Shown here piece by piece: positions 8,001-14,791 of a stretch of DNA of 64,000 nucleotides. Made by a program: the position numbers and the translations under genes. The notes under the pieces are model-generated. The model had not been told where the DNA came from. It worked only from the letters and a program-made list of their open reading frames with translations, and ran no database searches. Each line of letters begins with the position of its first letter. Within the stretch, counting starts at the first letter, position 1. The DNA is from Pseudofulvibacter geojedonensis (GTDB lineage Bacteria; Bacteroidota; Bacteroidia; Flavobacteriales; Flavobacteriaceae). The stretch lies in the NCBI RefSeq assembly GCF_042675745.1, contig NZ_JBHTJM010000010.1:326336-390335 (forward strand), written 5' to 3'.

Positions 8001-8453
8001 GTGAAGATATCTCCTAGAAAAATCAATTTATTTTTATTAGCAAAGTTGCCTTCTGCATTTTTATGTGGGGTTAGGTTAAAAAGTATTTCTAATGCCATAT
8101 GTGTAACATCTGTTAAGTATAGATGGATCAATCAAAACCCTTTTAATTCCTTGTATTTTGCTGTTCAAGCAATGGCTTCAGAACTGTCTACAGGTGCTTT
8201 AGTATTAAAAAAAATACAAGAAAGTGGTAACAAAATATCAATGTTGGTTACTCACAATACAGGAAGCTATTCTAAAAAAGCTGTAGGAAGAATAACTTTT
8301 ACTTGTTCTGATGGTGATTTAATTAATGATGCAATTAAAAAAGCAATTGAAACTAAAGAGGGACAAAAAATTACTCTTACTTCTGTAGGTATAGATAATG
8401 AAGGAGACGAAGTAGGAAAGTATACTTATGAATGGAGTATAAAAGCTAAGTAA
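8001..8453 (+). CDS. DUF4442 hotdog-fold protein
   Basis: A 150-residue protein recognisable as DUF4442, a hotdog-fold family related to acyl-CoA thioesterases. Seen: the typical opening SPRKINLFLLAKLPSAFLCG, the central YRWINQNPFNSLYFAVQAMASE with ELSTG, and a C-terminal beta-sheet segment ending EWSIKAK. No signal peptide; cytoplasmic. It precedes the TIGR00266 gene by 23 bases on the same strand, so co-transcription is likely. A thioesterase role is only inferred from the fold. Confidence 0.8.
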   Translation: MKISPRKINLFLLAKLPSAFLCGVRLKSISNAICVTSVKYRWINQNPFNSLYFAVQAMASELSTGALVLKKIQESGNKISMLVTHNTGSYSKKAVGRITFTCSDGDLINDAIKKAIETKEGQKITLTSVGIDNEGDEVGKYTYEWSIKAK

Positions 8454-8476
8454 TCAATCAAAAAAATAAAATAGAA

Positions 8477-9274
8477 ATGCAATCACATGAAATAGATTAC
8501 CATATTTATGGTGAAGAAATGCAATATGTTGAAGTAGAATTAGATCCACAAGAAGGGGTAATAGCAGAATCAGGCTCCTTTATGATGATGGAGAGTGGTT
8601 TACAAATGAATACTATTTTTGGAGACGGTTCTAATCAAGATAAAGGGGTCTTAGGGAAACTTTTTTCGGCGGGTAAACGATTATTAACTGGAGAAAGTTT
8701 ATTTATGACTGTTTTTACAAATGAGTCTCACGACAAGAGAAAAGTTAGCTTTGCTTCTCCTTATCCAGGATCTATTGTTCCAATAGATTTGGCAGCATTT
8801 GGTAATAAGTTTATATGCCAGAAAGATGCTTTTTTATGTGCGGCTAAAGGAGTTTCTGTAGGAATTGAGTTTTCAAGAAAATTGGGTAGAGGTTTTTTTG
8901 GTGGAGAAGGATTTATAATGCAAAAACTTGAAGGAGATGGGATGGCTTTTGTTCATGCAGGAGGAACTATTTGTAAAAAAGAGTTAAAAGCTGGAGAGGT
9001 ACTAAAAGTAGATACTGGGTGTATAGTAGGTTTTACTAAAGATGTAGATTATGATATAGAGTTTGTTGGAGGCATAAAAAACACTGTTTTTGGAGGTGAA
9101 GGGTTGTTTTTTGCAAGTTTAAGAGGACCAGGAACTGTTTATATACAGTCATTGCCTTTTAGTAGATTAGCATCTAGAGTTGTAGCCTCAATACCAAGAG
9201 GTGGAAATAGTAAAGGAGAGGGAAGTATTTTAGGAGGTTTAGGTGATCTTTTAGATGGCGATAATAGATTTTAA
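8477..9274 (+). CDS. TIGR00266/AIM24-family protein
   Basis: A 265-residue all-beta protein with the family pattern: YGEEMQYVEVELDPQEGVIAE at the start, the GSFMMMES segment near residue 33, the conserved middle FFGGEGFIMQKLEGDG at about 141-156, and the later VFGGEGLFFASLRGPGTVYIQSLP. AIM24-like proteins form a beta-helical fold; the mitochondrial relative affects inner-membrane organisation, while the bacterial role is unknown. No signal peptide. It follows the DUF4442 gene closely. Confidence 0.88.
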   Translation: MQSHEIDYHIYGEEMQYVEVELDPQEGVIAESGSFMMMESGLQMNTIFGDGSNQDKGVLGKLFSAGKRLLTGESLFMTVFTNESHDKRKVSFASPYPGSIVPIDLAAFGNKFICQKDAFLCAAKGVSVGIEFSRKLGRGFFGGEGFIMQKLEGDGMAFVHAGGTICKKELKAGEVLKVDTGCIVGFTKDVDYDIEFVGGIKNTVFGGEGLFFASLRGPGTVYIQSLPFSRLASRVVASIPRGGNSKGEGSILGGLGDLLDGDNRF

Positions 9275-9390
9275 TAGTTGTTAAATTTTGTTAATTTTAT
9301 CGATATATTGTTTTTTTTAAGGCTTAATGGCTAATAAAATGAATATTTTTTCGTTTATTTATGTAGAAATAACAACCAAACCCAACTAAT

Positions 9391-9588
9391 ATGGCGCGAG
9401 CGATGTTTGATTACACAAAGACAGTTCTGGAGAGAGTTAGTTTTGATGCTAATCTTTTTTGTAAAGAAGTTCAGAAAGCTTTTGAAAGGTTATTACCTTA
9501 TGAAATTGAAGAATTGAAAATATGGATTAAAACCCTTACTTTACAAAAACCCGAATTAAATGAATGTTTAATATACTTAAAAGAATAA
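9391..9588 (+). CDS. Small conserved flavobacterial protein
   Basis: A 65-residue helical, charged protein starting MARAMFDYTKTVLERVSFD and ending with an amphipathic stretch rich in E, K and L. I recall close relatives as conserved hypothetical proteins in Flavobacteriaceae but know no function. The ATG follows the A/C-rich leader typical of this genome, and a strong bidirectional terminator begins at the stop codon, which supports a real gene. Confidence 0.7.
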   Translation: MARAMFDYTKTVLERVSFDANLFCKEVQKAFERLLPYEIEELKIWIKTLTLQKPELNECLIYLKE

Positions 9589-9622
9589 CAAAAAAGCCGA
9601 GTTCAAACTCGGCTTTTTTGTT
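9587..9622. terminator. Bidirectional terminator
   Basis: Inverted repeat with core GCCGAG/CTCGGC flanked by A-run and T-run (arms up to 17 bases) between the convergent 65-aa gene and the lipoprotein gene ending at 9644. Confidence 0.92.
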
Positions 9623-9643
9623 GCAATAAAATAGTGCTATTTA

Positions 9644-10291
9644 TTATTCTTGGTAATTTAAACGAACAAATCCGTTATTAGTTGCGTTTCCGGTTGTTCT
9701 GGTAAAACCTTCTAATAAAGGTGTGACATTAACCGAATAGGTTAAGTCTAATTCTAATTCGGTAGAGCCGTATAAACAAATAAGTTTTCCGTCATTGTTA
9801 AAAGACCAAGTTCCATTTACAGTATTTCCAGAATCTGTTGCACTCATAGTTTCGTTTGTGTTAAAAACAATGTTTAAATTATTGTTGCTAACAGTTGTAG
9901 ATGATGGGTTGTTGTTGTAGCCACCATTAAATGTTCCGCTAAATTGATGTAAAAACAAAACAGTAGTAACTGCAAATCCAGCAGAATTAGTGGCTGTAAC
10001 TTCTATAATGTTTTCGTTTAGTGGTAAATCCTCATTCCAAGATAAAATTCCTGTAGTATTGTTTATAGAGACTCCTGTGTAATTACTGTTTAAAGTAAAA
10101 GTACCTGTTTCATTTCCCCAGTCAATATTTGGAGTTCCTGTACTACCGTTGGTATAGAAAGGAATTGGGCCTCCAGCTGGGTAGTAAAAATCAGATGGAG
10201 CACTTATAGAAGTGTCGTCGTTATCTGTTGCGCAATTAGTAAACACTACAATAAGTAGTAATATTTTTAGGAGATCTAATATTTTTTTCAT
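9644..10291 (-). CDS. Putative lipoprotein with an Ig-like region
   Basis: A 215-residue secreted lipoprotein: N-terminal hydrophobic helix and lipobox-like FTNC with cysteine at residue 20, then an acidic, serine-rich linker. Residues about 45-115 read like a cadherin/Ig-type fold (NTTGILSWNEDLPL, IEVTATNSAGFAVTT). The C-terminal half (FNGGYNNN to the end) is a beta-rich segment with no family I can name. It starts 5 bases after the oxyR stop on the same strand, so it may be read through from oxyR. Function unknown. Confidence 0.65.
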   Translation of the reverse strand: MKKILDLLKILLLIVVFTNCATDNDDTSISAPSDFYYPAGGPIPFYTNGSTGTPNIDWGNETGTFTLNSNYTGVSINNTTGILSWNEDLPLNENIIEVTATNSAGFAVTTVLFLHQFSGTFNGGYNNNPSSTTVSNNNLNIVFNTNETMSATDSGNTVNGTWSFNNDGKLICLYGSTELELDLTYSVNVTPLLEGFTRTTGNATNNGFVRLNYQE

Positions 10292-10296
10292 GCTAT

Positions 10297-11244
10297 TTAA
10301 TTTGAGTATATTTTTTTCGGACTAATAATTTTTACATCATGAAAAGCAATAGCACCTCTAATAACAGCATCTATAACATCTTTTAAAGCCTTTGTTATTT
10401 GAATTTTTAATTCGCTTTTATGAAATAGCAAACTTACTTCTCTAGCAGGTTTAGGATCTGTAAAATGAATAATACTATCTGTGTAGCATTCTTGTAATTG
10501 TTTTGAATGTAAGTAAGGTAAAAGAGTCATACCTAATCCTTCATCAGCAAGTTTTGTTAAAGTTTCAAAACTTCCACTTTCTAAGCTAAACGTGTTATTT
10601 TTATTAGATTTTGTAGCACTGCATAAATTTACAACTCCATCCCTAAAACAATGGCCGTCTTCAAGTAACAATATATCATTAATGTCTAGATCAGCAGTGG
10701 TAATTGTCTTGTGTTGTGCCAGTCTATGGGCTTTAGGTACATAAGCAACAAATGGTTCGTAATACAGTGGTCGTTCAATTAGGTTTTCATCTTCTAATGG
10801 TGTAGCTGCTAATGCAGCATCAAGATTTCCTTCATTTAATTGTTTGATGATTTGCGGAGTAGTTAGCTCTTTTATTTTTAACTGAACCTTTGGGTGTTTT
10901 TCTGTAAAAGTTTTTAAAAACATAGGTAATAAAGTTGGCATAATTGTAGGAATCACTCCTAAAGTATATTCACCACCAATAAACCCTTTATCTTGATCTA
11001 TAATGTCTTGAATTCTTTCCGATTCGTTGACAATATTTTTTGCTTGAGAAACTATTTTTTTCCCAACCTCAGTTAACTCTATAGGTTTTTTACTTCTGTC
11101 AAAAATCTGTACAGATAGTTCATCTTCTAGTTTTTGTATTTGCATACTTAGAGTAGGTTGAGTAACAAAACAAAATTCAGAAGCTTTGGTAAAGTTTTGG
11201 TGTTCAGCTACAGCTAAAACGTATTGTAATTGTGTTATGGTCAT
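10297..11244 (-). CDS. oxyR: Hydrogen-peroxide sensor OxyR (LysR family)
   Basis: A 315-residue LysR-type activator. The winged HTH is at residues 1-60 (TITQLQYVLAVAEHQNFTKA, then TQPTLSMQIQKLE), followed by the effector domain. The redox cysteines are at C199 and C208 in GHCFRDGVVNLC, the same spacing and numbering as in E. coli OxyR, where they form the peroxide-sensing disulfide. It is divergent from dps, a classical OxyR target, with about 100 bases between the starts. The sequence strongly supports a peroxide sensor rather than another LysR protein. Confidence 0.93.
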   Translation of the reverse strand: MTITQLQYVLAVAEHQNFTKASEFCFVTQPTLSMQIQKLEDELSVQIFDRSKKPIELTEVGKKIVSQAKNIVNESERIQDIIDQDKGFIGGEYTLGVIPTIMPTLLPMFLKTFTEKHPKVQLKIKELTTPQIIKQLNEGNLDAALAATPLEDENLIERPLYYEPFVAYVPKAHRLAQHKTITTADLDINDILLLEDGHCFRDGVVNLCSATKSNKNNTFSLESGSFETLTKLADEGLGMTLLPYLHSKQLQECYTDSIIHFTDPKPAREVSLLFHKSELKIQITKALKDVIDAVIRGAIAFHDVKIISPKKIYSN

Positions 11245-11277
11245 ATGTTATCAATTATGGTGATAAAGATATAAAAA

Positions 11278-11314
11278 CTATCAATATAATTTATAATAAA
11301 AATGTTTTTGATAG
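11278..11314. promoter_or_regulatory. Inverted repeat in the oxyR-dps intergenic region, candidate OxyR site
   Basis: CTATCAA (11278-11284) and TTGATAG (11308-11314) are perfect inverted 7-mers 23 bases apart. Their centre lies roughly 36 bases before the start inferred from the dps -7 element, where a LysR activator usually binds. The CTAT/ATAG ends echo the ATAG motifs of E. coli OxyR sites. Binding is inferred. Confidence 0.5.
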
Positions 11315-11318
11315 ATAT

Positions 11319-11326
11319 TACTTTTG
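11319..11326 (+). promoter_or_regulatory. dps promoter, -7 element
   Basis: TACTTTTG matches TAnnTTTG, 22 bases before the dps ATG. There is no TTG at 17-23 bases upstream, consistent with a promoter that needs an activator. Confidence 0.55.
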
Positions 11327-11348
11327 ATTAAGAAAAATAAACAATAAT

Positions 11349-11822
11349 ATGAGTGCAAATATTTTAGGATTAGATCAAAAATTATCAGTAGAAGTAGCTA
11401 ACGAATTGAATGTGTTGTTGGCAAGTTTCCAAACGTATTATCAGAATTTAAGAGGTATACATTGGAATATAAAAGGGAAGCGATTTTTTGAACTTCATGC
11501 AAAATTTGAAGAGTTATATAATGATGCCAATATAAAAGTCGATGAAATTGCAGAACGTATCTTAACTTTAGGAGTTACACCAATACATACTTTTCAAGAT
11601 TATGTAATTACAAGTAAGGTAGAGGTAGGTAAAAACATAACAAATGATTCTGAATCGGTTTTATTAATTGTAAATTCATTATCGAATTTATTGATTATTG
11701 AGAGAAGAATATTAGAGTTATCTGACGAAGCTAATGATGAAGGAACCAATTCGTTAATGAGTGATTTTATTTCAGAACAAGAAAAGACAATTTGGATGAT
11801 GCAATCATGGTTAAAGGAATAA
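11349..11822 (+). CDS. dps: Dps-family ferritin-like DNA-protection protein
   Basis: A 157-residue Dps protein that oxidises and stores iron in a dodecamer and protects DNA from peroxide. Seen: the conserved RGIHWNIKGKRFFELH segment and the intersubunit ferroxidase ligands H38, H50, D65 and E69, with the spacing known for Listeria Dps. Four-helix-bundle length. It is divergent from oxyR and its promoter carries a candidate OxyR site. The VOC-family gene follows after only 3 bases, so the two are probably co-transcribed. Confidence 0.94.
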   Translation: MSANILGLDQKLSVEVANELNVLLASFQTYYQNLRGIHWNIKGKRFFELHAKFEELYNDANIKVDEIAERILTLGVTPIHTFQDYVITSKVEVGKNITNDSESVLLIVNSLSNLLIIERRILELSDEANDEGTNSLMSDFISEQEKTIWMMQSWLKE

Positions 11823-11825
11823 GAA

Positions 11826-12500
11826 ATGAAGATTAAAAAATTAGAATTATATACTCAAAAACTAATAGAGCAGAAAAAATTTTATTCCAGTACTTTAGGT
11901 CTGAAAAAAATAGAAGAAAGCGATAAATCTGCCTCTTATCAAATAGGTAATACGATTGTGAAATTTACTTATCAAAAAGATGCAACACCTTATCATTATG
12001 CTATAAATATTCCTGCAAACCAAATAGAGCAAGCTCTTAGCTGGTTAAAAAACAGAGTTACAGTTTTAGAGCACAATTCTAATGAGATTCAATATTTTGA
12101 TTTCTGGGATGCGTATGCAATTTATTTTTATGATCCTGATTATAATGTTGTTGAGTTGATTGCTAGAAAAACATTAGATAGTTATTCTAACAATGTTTTT
12201 AGCGAGGAGTCCTTACTGTCTATAAGTGAAATTGGATTGCCTACAAATAATATTAAAAAAGTATATAATGCTTTATCAGAAGCATCAGATATTCCTATTT
12301 ATTCTGGGAATTTTGAACGATTTTTATCTGTAGGGAATGAAGAAGGTCTTTTTATAATAATAGATAATAAAAAGAAAAAAGAGTGGTTTCCTACCAGTGA
12401 TAAAACATATGCTTCAGACTTTAAAATGAACTTTACTGAAAAAGGGAAGAAGTATGGTTTAAATTATATTAATGAGCGCTTAATTTTAAGTGCTCATTAA
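11826..12500 (+). CDS. VOC (glyoxalase/dioxygenase superfamily) protein
   Basis: A 224-residue protein with two vicinal-oxygen-chelate modules. The N-terminal one (about 1-118) opens MKIKKLELYTQKLIEQKKFY and ends in the typical FYDPDYNVVELIAR strand; a second, more divergent half runs from about 130 (SEIGLPTNNIKKVYNALSE) to the end. Metal ligands cannot be assigned with certainty beyond the E of VVELIAR. It starts 3 bases after dps, so it may be induced with it; a role in peroxide or electrophile stress is inference. Confidence 0.75.
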   Translation: MKIKKLELYTQKLIEQKKFYSSTLGLKKIEESDKSASYQIGNTIVKFTYQKDATPYHYAINIPANQIEQALSWLKNRVTVLEHNSNEIQYFDFWDAYAIYFYDPDYNVVELIARKTLDSYSNNVFSEESLLSISEIGLPTNNIKKVYNALSEASDIPIYSGNFERFLSVGNEEGLFIIIDNKKKKEWFPTSDKTYASDFKMNFTEKGKKYGLNYINERLILSAH

Positions 12501-12521
12501 TATATTGGTTTTAAATTAAAA

Positions 12522-12947
12522 CTATAACCTAATTTCAAAATCTAAATCTTTATTGGCTACTGTAAACTTTCCTTCTTCAAATTGAGGTGGACCATAGCTC
12601 ATAGGGTTGTTAGATATACCGTAAGCTTCTTTAGGCATCCCGTTAAGTTCAAAGTCCATACGATTATTTAAGTTTTCATCATGTAGTACCATAATTGCAT
12701 ATTCTCCTTCAGGTATATTATTAAAAGTAATAGTTACTTTACCATCTTTTATAATGCTACTAGCGCTGCTTAAAGCTTTAGCTTTCATAAAAGTTTCTTT
12801 GCTATGTAGTCCTAAAAGCATTTTTCCATTATCATTTTTAGCATTAGGAATGGTTACTGTAATAGTAATTCCAGTTGTGTTTTTTTCTTGAGCCTTTGCA
12901 AATAAACTAGATATAAGCATAGTAATTAATAAAGCAATTGTTTTCAT
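12522..12947 (-). CDS. Secreted DUF2141 protein
   Basis: A 141-residue protein with a signal peptide (MKTIALLITMLISSLFAKAQ) and the DUF2141 pattern: an initial beta strand, GKMLLGLHSKETF, then IPEGEYAIMVLHDENLNNRMDFELNGMPKEAYG, and a short C-terminal strand. Such proteins are small exported beta-sandwiches of unknown function, common in Bacteroidota. It is convergent with the VOC gene with 21 bases between them. Confidence 0.85.
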   Translation of the reverse strand: MKTIALLITMLISSLFAKAQEKNTTGITITVTIPNAKNDNGKMLLGLHSKETFMKAKALSSASSIIKDGKVTITFNNIPEGEYAIMVLHDENLNNRMDFELNGMPKEAYGISNNPMSYGPPQFEEGKFTVANKDLDFEIRL

Positions 12948-13086
12948 AATTCGTTCGTTTTTTGATTTCTAAAAACAAAGGTATATGGTTAATACAGTTT
13001 AATAAAAAGACTTTGACTGAGTTGTTGTTTTTTGAAGCTGAATTGTCAATTAGATTTTACTGAAACAAAATCAACTTTTTTCTAGG

Positions 13087-13114
13087 TTGTTAAATAGGCA
13101 TTTTGCTATTTTTG
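13087..13114 (+). promoter_or_regulatory. guaA promoter
   Basis: TTG (13087-13089), 17-base spacer, TATTTTTG (13107-13114) matches the Bacteroidota consensus. The inferred start point falls on or next to the guaA ATG at 13118, implying a leaderless or nearly leaderless message. Confidence 0.7.
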
Positions 13115-13117
13115 CAC

Positions 13118-14650
13118 ATGGAAAATAAAATACTTATTCTAGACTTCGGTTCTCAAGTTACGCAGCTGATAGCGCGTAGAGTTAGAGAGTTAAATATTTA
13201 CTGTGAAATCCATCCTTACAACAGTAAAAAATACAATTTTGATAATTTTAAAGCTGTTATTTTATCTGGTTCACCTCATTCGGTAAGAGGAGAGAATCCG
13301 CCAAAGGTAGATTTATCTGCAGTTAAAGGGAAAAAACCTTTATTAGGAATCTGTTATGGAGCTCAGTATTTAGCGCATTTTTACGGAGGAGAAGTAGGAT
13401 CGTCAAACACCCGTGAATACGGACGAGCTAATTTGTCATATATCAATAATGAGTCGCCATTGTTTAAAGGAATTGATGCAGGTTCTCAAGTTTGGATGAG
13501 TCATTCAGATACTATATTGAGTTTGCCAGATAATTATAAGTGTATTGCAAGTACACACGATGTGGCAAATGCAGCTTATGAAATAGAAGGAGAACAAACA
13601 TATGCAATTCAGTTTCACCCAGAAGTATATCATTCAGTAGATGGTACTAAATTATTAGAAAACTTTTTAGTACATATAGCTGGAGTTGCTCAAGAGTGGA
13701 CTCCTGATAACTTTGTTGATGCTACTGTAGCTGAAATTAAAGAAAAAGTAGGAAACGATAAAGTAGTTTTAGGACTTTCAGGAGGAGTAGACTCAACTGT
13801 TGCCGCTGTTTTATTAAACAAAGCAATTGGTGAGAATCTATATTGTGTGTTTGTTAATAATGGACTTTTACGTAAAGATGAGTTTTCTTCAGTATTAAAA
13901 CAGTACGAAGGAATGGGGCTGAATGTAAAAGGGGTAGATGCTTCACAACAGTTTTATAATGAATTAAAAGGTTTGTCAGATCCTGAAGCTAAACGTAAAG
14001 CAATAGGAAAAGTATTTATTGATGTATTCGATCAAGAAGCTAATTTAATAGAAGATGTTAAGTGGTTAGCTCAAGGTACCATTTATCCAGATGTAATAGA
14101 ATCTGTTTCGGCAGATGGGGGACCATCAGCTACAATTAAATCTCATCATAATGTAGGCGGTTTGCCAGATTTTATGAAGTTGAAAATTGTAGAGCCGTTA
14201 CGTATGATATTCAAAGATGAGGTTCGTAGAGCAGGAGCTGCCATGGGAATAGATAAAAATTTATTGGGACGTCATCCTTTTCCAGGTCCAGGTTTAGCTA
14301 TTAGGATTTTGGGAGATATTACTCCAGAAAAAGTTGCTATGTTGCAAGAAGTAGATGCTATTTTTATTAATGGTTTAAGAGAGCATGGTTTGTATGATAA
14401 AGTATGGCAAGCTGGGGCAATTTTATTACCAGTACAATCTGTAGGAGTAATGGGAGATGAACGTACCTATGAAAAAGCAGTAGCTTTAAGAGCTGTAGAG
14501 AGTACAGACGGAATGACAGCAGACTGGGTAAATTTACCATATGAGTTTTTACAAAAAGTATCTAATGATATCATTAATAAAGTAAAAGGGGTAAACAGAG
14601 TTGTGTATGATATTAGTTCTAAGCCACCAGCAACCATTGAGTGGGAATAG
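13118..14650 (+). CDS. guaA: GMP synthase (glutamine-hydrolysing)
   Basis: A 510-residue bifunctional enzyme that aminates XMP to GMP. The class I amidotransferase domain spans about 1-190 with nucleophile C79 in GICYGAQ and the catalytic HPE in QFHPEVYHS; the ATP-pyrophosphatase domain follows with the P-loop SGGVDST, then the C-terminal dimerisation domain ending IEWE. I chose ATG 13118 (MENKILILDFGSQ) because the frame upstream to 13103 lies inside the promoter and adds nothing conserved. A terminator follows. Confidence 0.97.
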   Translation: MENKILILDFGSQVTQLIARRVRELNIYCEIHPYNSKKYNFDNFKAVILSGSPHSVRGENPPKVDLSAVKGKKPLLGICYGAQYLAHFYGGEVGSSNTREYGRANLSYINNESPLFKGIDAGSQVWMSHSDTILSLPDNYKCIASTHDVANAAYEIEGEQTYAIQFHPEVYHSVDGTKLLENFLVHIAGVAQEWTPDNFVDATVAEIKEKVGNDKVVLGLSGGVDSTVAAVLLNKAIGENLYCVFVNNGLLRKDEFSSVLKQYEGMGLNVKGVDASQQFYNELKGLSDPEAKRKAIGKVFIDVFDQEANLIEDVKWLAQGTIYPDVIESVSADGGPSATIKSHHNVGGLPDFMKLKIVEPLRMIFKDEVRRAGAAMGIDKNLLGRHPFPGPGLAIRILGDITPEKVAMLQEVDAIFINGLREHGLYDKVWQAGAILLPVQSVGVMGDERTYEKAVALRAVESTDGMTADWVNLPYEFLQKVSNDIINKVKGVNRVVYDISSKPPATIEWE

Positions 14651-14672
14651 ATATTGATTTTAATATATTGTT

Positions 14673-14703
14673 AAAGCCACCAATTTTGGTGGCTTTCTAT
14701 TTT
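14673..14703 (+). terminator. Terminator after guaA
   Basis: Arms AAAGCCACCA (14673-14682) and TGGTGGCTTT (14687-14696) with a short loop, followed by a T-rich stretch. Confidence 0.85.
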
Positions 14704-14791
14704 TAAGATGATAATATTAGTACTATATTGTGAGTTCCATTATTTTTGGCAAGAATATTGTCTTTGAATAATAAGATAAATTTATACATAC

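Noticed and set aside
7946..8131. A 61-aa minus-strand frame
   Set aside because: It overlaps the start of the recognisable DUF4442 gene on the other strand and has no family features.
12948..13117. Possible purine riboswitch before guaA
   Set aside because: The promoter lies only a few bases before the ATG, leaving no room for a transcribed riboswitch, and no purine-aptamer core is seen.
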